Source: Bacillota bacterium (GTDB lineage Bacteria > Bacillota > Clostridia > Christensenellales > SZUA-584). From it: 64,000 nt of DNA. The DNA lies in assembly GCA_023397655.1 (NCBI GenBank), contig JAEWTW010000058.1, positions 1 to 64,000 on the forward strand. Reading direction: 5' to 3'. A model generated the notes under the pieces. It was not told the origin of the DNA. It ran no database searches and saw only the letters and a list, made by a program, of their open reading frames with translations. Made by a program: the position numbers and the translations under genes. Positions 26,747 to 35,137 of this stretch are shown here, in pieces. Every line of letters begins with the position of its first letter. The first letter of the stretch is position 1.

Positions 26747-27898
26747 ATGAAAAGGATTAATGTAGCTCTGGTCGGTCACAAGTTTATGGGGCGCGCGCAC
26801 ACACACGCCATCACGGACGCGCCGATATTCTTCGATCTCGGGGTGGAGATCGGCAAGAAGGTGATCTGCTCCAACGAGGAGTCGGTGATGGAGATCGGAA
26901 AGAGATGGGGCTGGGAAAAGGCTGTTCTGGACTGGAAAGAGGTCATCGAAGACAAGGAGATTGATGTCATCAGCATCGCGGCCCCAAGCAAGGTGCATGC
27001 CGAGATCGCGATTGCGGCGGCGAAAGCGGGCAAGCATATCTTCTGCGAAAAGCCTCTGGCACTCAACATGGCGGACGCGGAAGCGATGGTCAAAGCCGTT
27101 GAGGACAGCGGTGTGATCAACATGATCGGTTTCAACTTCCGCCGCGTGCCGGCGCTGTGCCTCGCCAAACAGCTGATCGAAGAGGGTGTGCTGGGTAAGC
27201 TGTACCACTTCAGGGCGATCTGGTCGCAGGACTGGCTGACCGACCCGAACTTCCCCATTGCGTGGCGGTTGAAGAAGAGCCTCGCGGGCTACGGCACGCA
27301 TGGCGATCTGGGCGCGCATATCATTGATATCGCCCGGTTCCTGATCGGCGACCTTGACGAGGTGTGCTGCGTCGAGAAGACGTTCAATAAAATGCGTCCG
27401 GTGGCGGTGTTCGAGGACGGCCTGTTCGCCCAGGCCGGAGAAGAAAAAGCCGAGGTGGATGTGGATGACGCGTCCCAGATGCTGGCGACGTTCAAGAACC
27501 AGGATATTATGGCTTACTTCGAGAGCACGCGCAACGGGACCGGGCACCGGAACCAGAACAGGATCGAGGTGGCGGGCAGCAAGGGCGCGGTCATCTGGGA
27601 CGAGGAGAAGCTGAACGAGCTGGAATATTACAACGACGACGATCCGGTGCACCTCAAGGGCTTCCGTCGTGTGCAGGTGGGTGAAGGCGTCCACCCGTAT
27701 ATGGCAAACTGGTTTCCCGCTGGCCACATCATCGGATACGGCGATACGTTTGTCAACGAATATTACGACTTCTTCACCGCGATCAAAGAGGGCAAACCCA
27801 TTACGCCGAATTTCCGGGACGGCCTGATGGTGCAGAAGGTGCTGGATGCGGCGGAGCAGTCGTCAGTCGAACGTGCGTGGAAAAAGGTAGAGTATTAA
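26747..27898 (+). CDS. Gfo/Idh/MocA-family oxidoreductase
   Basis: A 383-residue NAD(P)-dependent sugar dehydrogenase. The N-terminal Rossmann fold starts GHKFMGRAH, and the diagnostic EKPLALN motif with the catalytic lysine is near residue 104; the second domain carries a conserved GTHGDLGAHIID stretch with the catalytic histidine. Such enzymes oxidise C1 or a secondary hydroxyl of sugars, inositols or sugar acids. It may form the lactone that the cyclase-like hydrolase opens. Spacing to the neighbours is below 20 bases, so it is in the same operon. Confidence 0.9.
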   Translation: MKRINVALVGHKFMGRAHTHAITDAPIFFDLGVEIGKKVICSNEESVMEIGKRWGWEKAVLDWKEVIEDKEIDVISIAAPSKVHAEIAIAAAKAGKHIFCEKPLALNMADAEAMVKAVEDSGVINMIGFNFRRVPALCLAKQLIEEGVLGKLYHFRAIWSQDWLTDPNFPIAWRLKKSLAGYGTHGDLGAHIIDIARFLIGDLDEVCCVEKTFNKMRPVAVFEDGLFAQAGEEKAEVDVDDASQMLATFKNQDIMAYFESTRNGTGHRNQNRIEVAGSKGAVIWDEEKLNELEYYNDDDPVHLKGFRRVQVGEGVHPYMANWFPAGHIIGYGDTFVNEYYDFFTAIKEGKPITPNFRDGLMVQKVLDAAEQSSVERAWKKVEY

Positions 27899-27916
27899 CA
27901 AGAGGAGGCCTGTGTG

Positions 27917-28408
27917 ATGAAAACGATCAAGGCGCAGCGCGTGACGCCCGAAAACTTTCAGTCGTTTGGCAAGGTGATCAGCGTCACGGCGAAGGCTGAA
28001 CCGGATGCCCAGTCAGACATACAGACGTTTTACGGACAGCTGGCGATCATGGAATGCCAGGGCTCCGTGGAGCTTGGCATCTGCGTGGCGAAGAACCGGC
28101 CGTTCGTGGTGGATACGCTGGAGCAGCACACGGAAACAGCCGAACTGCTGGCAGCGCTGCGGGGCGACTTTATCACCCCGGTGACCAGCTCGATAGTCGT
28201 CGACGGCAAGCAGTATCCGGATATGGAGAAGGTCATCGCTGTCCGCGTCAATCAGGGCGAGGGCGTTGTGCTTGACGAAGGGATATGGCACTGGACACCC
28301 TATGCGGTGACGGACACCTGTGACGTGCTGGTGGTTTTTAAAACGGATACGCCGAAAGACGATTTTACCGGCATCAGCCTGAGTGAAGAGTTAACCATTG
28401 AGATGTAG
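27917..28408 (+). CDS. Ureidoglycolate-lyase-like protein
   Basis: A 163-residue protein resembling the PF04115 ureidoglycolate lyase/DUF4867 cupin fold, with a conserved IWHWTPY segment near residue 127 and VLVVFKTDTPKDD near the end. True allantoin genes are absent, so allantoin breakdown is unlikely; homologues in sugar operons have no established role and may be isomerases or lyases of sugar acids. ATG eight bases after GGAGG is used rather than a GTG one codon earlier. It is the last gene before a hairpin and the transporter genes. Confidence 0.65.
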   Translation: MKTIKAQRVTPENFQSFGKVISVTAKAEPDAQSDIQTFYGQLAIMECQGSVELGICVAKNRPFVVDTLEQHTETAELLAALRGDFITPVTSSIVVDGKQYPDMEKVIAVRVNQGEGVVLDEGIWHWTPYAVTDTCDVLVVFKTDTPKDDFTGISLSEELTIEM

Positions 28409-28424
28409 TACCAACCTTGTTTGT

Positions 28425-28456
28425 CCGTCACTCATTGCGCAGGCGGTGAGTGACGG
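28425..28456 (+). terminator. Ten-pair hairpin without U-tract
   Basis: CCGTCACTCA (28425-28434) and TGAGTGACGG (28447-28456) form a perfect stem between the enzyme genes and the transporter genes. It lacks a T-run, so it is more likely an mRNA processing or stability element than an efficient terminator. Confidence 0.5.
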
Positions 28457-28550
28457 ATTTCCTCCAGACAGTCTTTGATGTAATATGTTATTTGTGGGAG
28501 TTATTTGGTGAAAAGTACATCGGAAAACAAAGCAAAGTATGGAGGGAAAA

Positions 28551-30041
28551 ATGCGAAAAGAGGTTCTCAGGCTAGAATGTGTCTCAAAAAAGATCAATGA
28601 CGTCAAAGTGCTAAAGAACATATCGCTGACCATCTATGAAGGTGAGATCGTCAAGCTGTTTGGAGACATGGGCCAGTCTAAAGCCATGGTGGTCCGGCTG
28701 CTGGGAGGCGTGTTCCAGCCCGACTTTGGAAAGATATATGTGGATGGCCGCGAGGTTGAAATCACAAGCCCGAATGCGGGGAAAAAGGCGGGGATCAGCA
28801 TCATCCACAAGAAGAGCGACCTGATACCCAACCTGACGGTGATGGAAAATCTGTTTCTGGGGAGAAACGATGCAGACAGCAAGCCCTTCTTGAAGATTAG
28901 ACAGCAGGCGGCGCGCACGAGAGAATTGCTGAACATACTGGGCCTTGATATCACTCCGGAGACGCTGGCGGCGGATCTGACGATAGAGCAGGTGCAGCTG
29001 GTGCAGCTTGGCAAGGCGCTGCTGGACGATCCGAAAGTGGTGGTCATGGATCACACGAACATTCTGCTCGACAGGAAGCAGATCCGGTTATTCGAGGGTG
29101 TGTTCCGTGAATTGTCCAAAAGAAAAGTGGGCATTCTGGTGGTTGCCCAGAACCTGAAGGATTTTTCCGACGTGTCAGACAGAATGTACATCATGAATGA
29201 CGGCAGCATCATCGGCAATGTCAGCACTTCGGAGATCGACCGTGAAAAGATTATCGATATGATCAGCAGCGATTATCTGGTCAAAAGGCCGGGCATATCG
29301 CTGAACGACATTTCCAAAGAGGTGCTGCGTGTTGAAAATCTGACCACTAAAAACTCATTGAAGGATGTGAGTTTTTCGGTCAGAAAGGGTGAGATCATCA
29401 GCATTACGGGTTCGTACGGGTCAGGAAAATGCGAGATAGGATATGCGCTGTTTGGGATTGAGAAGATCACTGGCGGACGGGTGTATCTGGACGGCAGGAA
29501 AGTCAAGATCAAAAACCCGGCGGATGCGGTCAAGAACAAGATTGCGCTGATATCGTACGAAAATGAAGAAAACGGCCTGCTGCTCAATCTGGGAGTCAAG
29601 GAAAACATCAGTATTTTGAGGCTGGGAAGCATCAGCCACCTCAAGATTATCCGCAAGGAACTGGAAGACTGGCTGGTGGAAACGGTGGGTGCGGACATCG
29701 GTTTTGACTTCTTCGACACCGATATCGACATGAATTCTCTGACACCCGCGCAGCAGAGAAAAGTGAGCATAGCCAGGGCGATGAGTGTTTTCCCCAAAGT
29801 GCTGATACTCATTGATCCGACAAAAGGGCTGGACAACAACAGCCGGAAACAGATTTTGGAGCTGCTGGTCTCGTTTTCAAACAGAGGTGTTTCGATCATT
29901 CTGATTTCATCAAACGTACATGAGATACTGCAAGTGTCTAACCGGAGCCTGCTGTTCAGCAAGCACACGATTACCGGTGTCATAGATGAGAGTGAGCTGG
30001 AGCTCAAAGACCAACTGGATATATTCAATAATTTGATATAG
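28551..30041 (+). CDS. Degenerate double ABC ATPase of a sugar importer
   Basis: A 496-residue protein with the two-ATPase layout of RbsA/MglA but with damaged catalytic motifs. First domain: Walker A reads GDMGQSKAM (38-46; canonical GENGAGKST), the signature is LTIEQ, and Walker B VVVMDHTN has histidine in place of the catalytic glutamate. Second domain: GSYGSGKCE keeps the lysine that RbsA lacks there, but the signature is LTPAQ and Walker B is LILIDPT. It starts after GGAGGG and is followed by two permeases and a canonical ATPase, so it may be a non-hydrolysing partner or regulator. Confidence 0.85.
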   Translation: MRKEVLRLECVSKKINDVKVLKNISLTIYEGEIVKLFGDMGQSKAMVVRLLGGVFQPDFGKIYVDGREVEITSPNAGKKAGISIIHKKSDLIPNLTVMENLFLGRNDADSKPFLKIRQQAARTRELLNILGLDITPETLAADLTIEQVQLVQLGKALLDDPKVVVMDHTNILLDRKQIRLFEGVFRELSKRKVGILVVAQNLKDFSDVSDRMYIMNDGSIIGNVSTSEIDREKIIDMISSDYLVKRPGISLNDISKEVLRVENLTTKNSLKDVSFSVRKGEIISITGSYGSGKCEIGYALFGIEKITGGRVYLDGRKVKIKNPADAVKNKIALISYENEENGLLLNLGVKENISILRLGSISHLKIIRKELEDWLVETVGADIGFDFFDTDIDMNSLTPAQQRKVSIARAMSVFPKVLILIDPTKGLDNNSRKQILELLVSFSNRGVSIILISSNVHEILQVSNRSLLFSKHTITGVIDESELELKDQLDIFNNLI

Positions 30042-30095
30042 GGATCAATTAAGGGACACAAATCCCGAATAAAGGGAATTCACAGAAAAGAGGTT

Positions 30096-31223
30096 ATGCA
30101 TGTGGTAAAGAAAGGATTAGTCAAGTTTGTCAAAAACGATTTGGCGAGCATATCTGTTATTTTTATCATCCTGCTGCTGGTCGTAATTTCGATGTCCAAC
30201 CCATCGCGCCTGGCATTCAGCCTGACATCCATATCCAAGGATATCGCCATATTCACTGTGGTTGGTCTGGCACAGATGGCCACACTGGCGGTGGGGCAGT
30301 TCAATCTGGCCGTCGGAGCGATGGGCGGCGCGGCGGGTATGGTGTGCGGTTACCTGATCAACGTTCCGCTTGAGGGAACGATGAATGCGGAGTCGTATAC
30401 GCAGGCGGAGGTCGGGCTGGCCATGCCGTGGCTCATCGGCATCGCGGCGGCGCTGCTGGTCGGGTTTGTGATTGGCATCATGCAGGGCGGTATCATCGTG
30501 AAAACAAAGATCAACCCTTTCATTATCACGCTAGCGCTGATCAGCGTTCTTCACGGGCTTAACATGGCGGTAACGGAGAATATGTATTTCAGAAACATGC
30601 CGCCCGTGTTTAAGGGCATCAGCGCCATGACCCTCCCGGCTTCCACAGCTCCGGCTGCGGGACAGCAGGGAACGTACGGGGTGCCTATTATCTTCATAGT
30701 TGCTCTGGGCATCATGATCGTACTGTGGGTGCTCTACAGCAGGACGATACTGGGGCGCAAGATGCTGGCAACCGGCGTGAGCACAAGGGCTGCAGATTTT
30801 GCAGGCATCAGCTCCAAAAAGTATATCATGATTGCACATGGCATCAGCGGAGCGCTGTGCGCACTGGCCGGTGTGCTGACCGTATCCAAACTCGGCGCGG
30901 CGCAGACCTCGGTAGGCGACAATTGGCTGCTGTATTCCTTCGCTGCTCCGATACTGGGAGGTACTCTGCTGAACGGCGGCAAGGTTTCCATCGCCGGCAC
31001 TATGATCGGTGCCGCAATTATGACAACCATTACGACCGTGCTCGCTTTGCTTAAACTGGATGCCTTCAGCCATCAGATATTTATCGGCGCGATACTGCTG
31101 CTCTCCTTCCTGCTGAACAAGGGCAGGGAAGCGCTCAGCAAGAAGCAGGATAAAACGTTGATAGACGTTCAGGATTCTTTTGCCAGAACCGGAGGTGACA
31201 AGAATGAAAAACTCGCACTCTGA
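30096..31223 (+). CDS. CUT2-type sugar ABC transporter permease
   Basis: A 375-residue RbsC-family permease with about ten membrane helices. The usual GGIDLS motif is altered to GQFNLAVGAMGG, and ATGVSTRAADFAGI is the cytoplasmic coupling loop. A periplasmic-side insertion of about 60 residues (around 165-205) is rich in Pro and Ala. The ATG is close to the ribosome binding site; a GTG two codons later is better spaced. It overlaps the next permease by 20 bases. Confidence 0.87.
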   Translation: MHVVKKGLVKFVKNDLASISVIFIILLLVVISMSNPSRLAFSLTSISKDIAIFTVVGLAQMATLAVGQFNLAVGAMGGAAGMVCGYLINVPLEGTMNAESYTQAEVGLAMPWLIGIAAALLVGFVIGIMQGGIIVKTKINPFIITLALISVLHGLNMAVTENMYFRNMPPVFKGISAMTLPASTAPAAGQQGTYGVPIIFIVALGIMIVLWVLYSRTILGRKMLATGVSTRAADFAGISSKKYIMIAHGISGALCALAGVLTVSKLGAAQTSVGDNWLLYSFAAPILGGTLLNGGKVSIAGTMIGAAIMTTITTVLALLKLDAFSHQIFIGAILLLSFLLNKGREALSKKQDKTLIDVQDSFARTGGDKNEKLAL

Positions 31224-32214
31224 TACCCAAAACAGGAATAAATTCAAGATAACCAACACCATGGGTATCGCAATCGTGATCGTGCTGCTGTCGGTATTGA
31301 TCTGGACTCAGAGCGGAAAGTTCTTTTCCCAGTTCAACTTTATCACCATCGCGAGAATATGCAGCGTGACGATCATGGTGGGTTTCGCGCAGATGGTGGT
31401 CATCGCCGGCGGCGGGCTGAACGTCTCAATCGGCGCGATTGGCGGTCTTTCCGCAGTGATTGTGGGGGCGTTGATACAGCGGGCGGGCATCCCCTGGGGG
31501 TTTGCCATCGTGATCGCCGTGATGATCGGCGCACTCTGCGGCGCGTTCAACGGATTTATCATTACGCGTCTGGGCGGTACGGGTGAGATCTCGTGGCTGA
31601 CAACGCTGGCCTCGATGAGCATATTCACCGGCATATCGCTGACCATCACCAAGGCCAACCCGTTTTATAATCTGCCGGAAGGATACGACTGGATCGGAGC
31701 TTTCAATATCGGCGGATGGGTGCCGTTCATGATTGTGGTGACGCTGGCTTTCACTATTATCCTCTGGTATATGTTCAAATACACCAGCTTCGGACATCAG
31801 ATACTGGCGATTGGCGGCAATCAGAAAGCGGCCGAGCTCTCCGGCATCAACGTGAAGCAGGTGATGATGATGAAGCATATTATATCCGCTGTGATTGCTG
31901 CGTGTGCCGGCATACTGTTCAGCACCCGGCTGGGTTCCATCGGTTCGGACATCGGCGGAGACTGGATGCTGTTCTCATTCGCTGCGCCGCTCATCGGCGG
32001 GACACGCATGGAAGGCGGTCGCGTGGACGTGGCAGGCGCTTTCCTTGGCGGTCTGTTGCTTGCGATCGTGTCCAACGGCGTCGTCCATCTGCAGGTCAAT
32101 GTCTATGTTGTTGAGATGCTGGAAGGGATCATAATATTGCTCGCGGTGGGTCTGGACAGGATCAGGCTGCTGAGAGAAGAGCACCGCGAGAGAATGGAGC
32201 GTGCTGCATTATGA
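31204..32214 (+). CDS. CUT2-type sugar ABC transporter permease
   Basis: A 336-residue second permease. GGGLNVSIGAIGGL is the family motif near residue 70 and AIGGNQKAAELSGI the coupling loop near 205. The ATG follows GGAGGTGACAAG located inside the preceding gene, and the stop overlaps the start of the canonical ATPase by four bases. With its neighbour it should form a heterodimeric channel. Confidence 0.9.
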   Translation: MKNSHSDTQNRNKFKITNTMGIAIVIVLLSVLIWTQSGKFFSQFNFITIARICSVTIMVGFAQMVVIAGGGLNVSIGAIGGLSAVIVGALIQRAGIPWGFAIVIAVMIGALCGAFNGFIITRLGGTGEISWLTTLASMSIFTGISLTITKANPFYNLPEGYDWIGAFNIGGWVPFMIVVTLAFTIILWYMFKYTSFGHQILAIGGNQKAAELSGINVKQVMMMKHIISAVIAACAGILFSTRLGSIGSDIGGDWMLFSFAAPLIGGTRMEGGRVDVAGAFLGGLLLAIVSNGVVHLQVNVYVVEMLEGIIILLAVGLDRIRLLREEHRERMERAAL

Positions 32215-33737
32215 CAGGCGATACGATACTGGAACTGAAAAATATCACCAAAATCTTCCCGGGTGTTAAAGCTCTGGACAATGTCAACTTCAGCATCAGG
32301 GAAGGCGAGATCCACGCATTGATGGGAGAGAACGGCGCGGGGAAGAGCACGCTGATCAAGATCATCACCGGCGTCTTTAAACAGAACGAAGGCAAGATGT
32401 TTGTCAACGGCAAGGAAGCCTCGTTTAACAGCCCAAGGGACGCGTTCGCTGCCGGCATCAACGTGGTGCATCAGGAAAGGAATCTGTTCCCTACGTTTTC
32501 CGTGGCCGGCAACATCATGATCGAGCATTATACCGACAAGATGATGAAGCGGATCAACCAAAAGGAAATTAACCAGGCGGCACAGCAGTATATCGATATG
32601 GTGGGGCTGGATGTACCGCCGACGAAGAACGTGGAGTCGCTCAGCGCGGGCCAGAAACAACTGATTGAGATCGCCAAAGCGTTGTCGTCCGACGCCCGGA
32701 TCATACTGCTTGATGAGCCGACGGCTTCCATTTCCGTTAACGAGGCGGAGATGCTGATGGGTCTGATCAAGAAGCTGCGCGACAAAGGCATCTCGTTTAT
32801 ATTCGTATCGCATAAGATCGAGGAAGTTTTTGCACTGGCTGATACGGTGACGGTGCTCAGGGACGGCAAGAATGTCGCTTCTGTGGATACCGGTGAGATT
32901 TCCGCACCCATCAGAGACATGACGCGCGATGAACTGATCACGCGCATGGTCGGGCGTACCGAGGAATTCGCATCGCTCCAAATGAGAGATTTCGATAAGG
33001 CGGATGTGGTGCTGGAAGCCAAGGGCCTGCGGAGCGTGGATTCACCCAAGCCAAAATCATTCAAGCTGAGGAAGGGCGAGCTGCAGGGATGGTACGGACT
33101 GGTGGGCGCCGGACGCACCGAATTTGCGCGTACGCTGATCGGATTTGATCCGGCAATAGAAGGCGAGCAGTACATCAACGGTAAAAAGGTGAAAACAAAG
33201 AGCATCACGCAGGCGCAGTCCAAATACGGCCTTTGCTATCTGAGTGAAAATCGGAAAGAGGAAGGCTTGTTCCTGGATCACAGCGTGAAAATCAACATCA
33301 CCTCCACCATATTGGATAAAATAAAAGGCTTTGCCGGGTTTCTCAATCTTAAGAAGGAACTGGAAGTTGCACAGCATTACAGAGATGAGCTGCAGATCAA
33401 AACGCCGCATTTAAAACAGCAGGTGAGAAACTTAAGCGGCGGTAACCAGCAGAAGGTGAGCCTGGGAAAGGGGCTGGCCGTGGAGCCGGATATACTGATC
33501 ATTGATGAACCCACGGTGGGCATTGATATCAAGACAAAGTCGGAGATCCATAAACTGATGTACAACCTGACACAGAGCGGTAAATCCGTGATCTGCATCA
33601 CATCGGATATGCCGGAGATCGTTCAGGTTGCCGACAGGATCGTGGTTTTTAAGGAAGGCCGTATCGTGGGGGAACTCAACAACACAAAGTCATACGACGA
33701 GATGAGCAAAGGAATTATGAACCTGATCGTTAATTGA
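32211..33737 (+). CDS. Canonical sugar ABC transporter ATPase (RbsA/MglA type)
   Basis: A 508-residue fused double ATPase. The first domain is fully canonical: GENGAGKST, LSAGQKQ and LLDEPTASI. The second has the usual family degeneration in Walker A (GLVGAGRTE) and a normal signature LSGGNQQKV and IIDEPTVGI. It energises the importer made of the two upstream permeases and the downstream binding proteins, and may serve the solitary permease at 18.1 kb too. It is translationally coupled to the preceding permease. Confidence 0.94.
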   Translation: MTGDTILELKNITKIFPGVKALDNVNFSIREGEIHALMGENGAGKSTLIKIITGVFKQNEGKMFVNGKEASFNSPRDAFAAGINVVHQERNLFPTFSVAGNIMIEHYTDKMMKRINQKEINQAAQQYIDMVGLDVPPTKNVESLSAGQKQLIEIAKALSSDARIILLDEPTASISVNEAEMLMGLIKKLRDKGISFIFVSHKIEEVFALADTVTVLRDGKNVASVDTGEISAPIRDMTRDELITRMVGRTEEFASLQMRDFDKADVVLEAKGLRSVDSPKPKSFKLRKGELQGWYGLVGAGRTEFARTLIGFDPAIEGEQYINGKKVKTKSITQAQSKYGLCYLSENRKEEGLFLDHSVKINITSTILDKIKGFAGFLNLKKELEVAQHYRDELQIKTPHLKQQVRNLSGGNQQKVSLGKGLAVEPDILIIDEPTVGIDIKTKSEIHKLMYNLTQSGKSVICITSDMPEIVQVADRIVVFKEGRIVGELNNTKSYDEMSKGIMNLIVN

Positions 33738-33751
33738 GTAAATGCAATTGT

Positions 33752-33770
33752 ATTAAGCCACTGGCTTAAT
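33752..33770 (+). repeat. Short perfect hairpin before the binding-protein gene
   Basis: ATTAAGCC and GGCTTAAT pair around a three-base loop, 24 bases before the binding-protein start. Placed between ATPase and binding-protein genes, it could protect the 3' mRNA piece and so raise the amount of binding protein, or be an operator. Confidence 0.45.
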
Positions 33771-33794
33771 TAATAAACGAAAGGACTGGAAAAA

Positions 33795-34937
33795 ATGAAG
33801 AGACTGATTGTACTGGTATTGGCTGCTTGCATGCTTTTAGGTTTGGCAGCTTGCGGCGGAGCACCGGCAGCACCCGCGGATGACACCTCTGCAGCGCCCG
33901 AAGCAACGCCGAAAGCGGAGACGCAGACTGAGATCGAAATGGAAGAAATGCAGGACGTTGTTGAGGGCGGCGCGAAGGAAGGCGCAAGCTATAGCTTCGC
34001 GATCGTCTACGGCGGTGTTCATCCGTTCTTCGATCCGTGGGCGTTTGGCGCACAGGCCGCAGCGATTGACCTGGGTATTCCGATTCCCAACGTGACGAGC
34101 CCGCAGAACTGGGACCAGACTGAACAGAACGCGATCATCGACGGCCTGGTAGCCGGCGGCGTGAACGGCATCGGCATGTTCACAGCGGATGCTGTGGCCG
34201 GAAACGAAAAGATCTCCGAGCTGGTTGACATGGGCATTCCGGTGGTGACGATGGGCGGATCTCCGGCGACTCCTTCCAAGGCGAGCTTCTGCTATGCCAC
34301 CGATGTGGGTGCTTCCGTTGGTTTCGCGACTCAGGCGATCATCGATGAGCTGAAAGCTCAGGGCAAGACAGAAGGCAAGCTGCTTCACCTTTGCTCTTCG
34401 TTGGCTGACACCAACACGCAAAAGAGACAGGCTGCCATTAAGGAAGTTCTCGCAAAACCTGAAAACGCGGGATTCACGCTGGAATGGGAACTGGCTGACA
34501 CTGACGCGACTGAACCGGCCGAAGAAGCAATTTCCTCCATGTACGCCTCGTATGTTGACGACGTGGACGGCATTGTCTGCACAGGCTATGTGAATGCTCA
34601 GGTGCTGGCCAAGACAATGAACGAGAGAGGGACGAATGATGGCATCGTGGCCATCGGCATCGACGATTCGGCTGATGTGCTGTCGGCTATCGACAACGGC
34701 TACATGTTCGGAACAATGACTCAGAGCTCTTGGGCGATGGGCTATGTTGGAACATATGCGCTCAAGCTGTTTGCGGATGGTTACAAAATGAAAGCGGATG
34801 CGCCGTTCTTCATTGACTCCGGATACTTCCTGCTGAAGAAGGATGGACTTGCGACCTATGCAGACAAGCAGAAGCAGATGGCTTACGACTTTGTGTCGAC
34901 CATGGCAGACAAGTACTTCGATGCACCGGCACAGTAA
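33795..34937 (+). CDS. Sugar-binding lipoprotein 1 of a tandem pair
   Basis: A 380-residue RbsB-type binding protein. The lipobox LAAC puts the lipidated cysteine at residue 20, followed by a low-complexity Ala/Pro/Glu linker of about 40 residues. The ligand domain opens with SFAIVYGGVHPFFDPWAFG and contains GSPATPSKASFCYATD and GIVCTGYVNAQ. It is clearly homologous along its full length to the next gene. It follows the canonical ATPase and completes the importer. Confidence 0.92.
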   Translation: MKRLIVLVLAACMLLGLAACGGAPAAPADDTSAAPEATPKAETQTEIEMEEMQDVVEGGAKEGASYSFAIVYGGVHPFFDPWAFGAQAAAIDLGIPIPNVTSPQNWDQTEQNAIIDGLVAGGVNGIGMFTADAVAGNEKISELVDMGIPVVTMGGSPATPSKASFCYATDVGASVGFATQAIIDELKAQGKTEGKLLHLCSSLADTNTQKRQAAIKEVLAKPENAGFTLEWELADTDATEPAEEAISSMYASYVDDVDGIVCTGYVNAQVLAKTMNERGTNDGIVAIGIDDSADVLSAIDNGYMFGTMTQSSWAMGYVGTYALKLFADGYKMKADAPFFIDSGYFLLKKDGLATYADKQKQMAYDFVSTMADKYFDAPAQ

Positions 34938-34970
34938 CGAAGCCCCGGGTTTATCTAGAAAAGATAAGAA

Positions 34971-35038
34971 GGTTAACATTATTCACTGATATTAACTCCG
35001 TCACAAGGCAGCCCCGGCAGAAGTATTCTGCCGGGGCT
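34971..35038 (+). repeat. 3' flank repeat copy A with strong hairpin
   Basis: GGTTAACATTAT followed by TTAACTCCGTCACAA and GCAGCCC recurs, in the same order, after the second binding-protein gene. In this copy it runs into a 13-pair hairpin (AGCCCCGGCAGAA with its complement, loop GTA), without a T-run. The pattern shows that the binding-protein gene was duplicated together with its 3' flank. Confidence 0.7.
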
Positions 35039-35069
35039 GTTCAATAATGAAAAGATATGGAAGTATGCA

Positions 35070-35097
35070 TTTACTAAAGGAACGTATTTGATATAAT
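35070..35097 (+). promoter_or_regulatory. Candidate promoter of the second binding protein
   Basis: TTTACT (35070-35075) and TATAAT (35092-35097) are 16 bases apart, about 40 bases before the start codon, so this gene may be expressed on its own. Confidence 0.5.
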
Positions 35098-35137
35098 GAT
35101 GACATAGGCGATATTGCCGGTATAACAGGAGCTTCAA

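Noticed and set aside
27917..28408. Allantoin/ureide degradation role for the ureidoglycolate-lyase-like gene
   Set aside because: No other purine-degradation gene is in the window and its operon is entirely sugar-related.
33837..34979. A 380-codon minus-strand frame opposite the binding-protein gene
   Set aside because: It mirrors the codon bias of a clear lipoprotein gene; its composition is rich in Arg, His and Cys and unlike a real protein.
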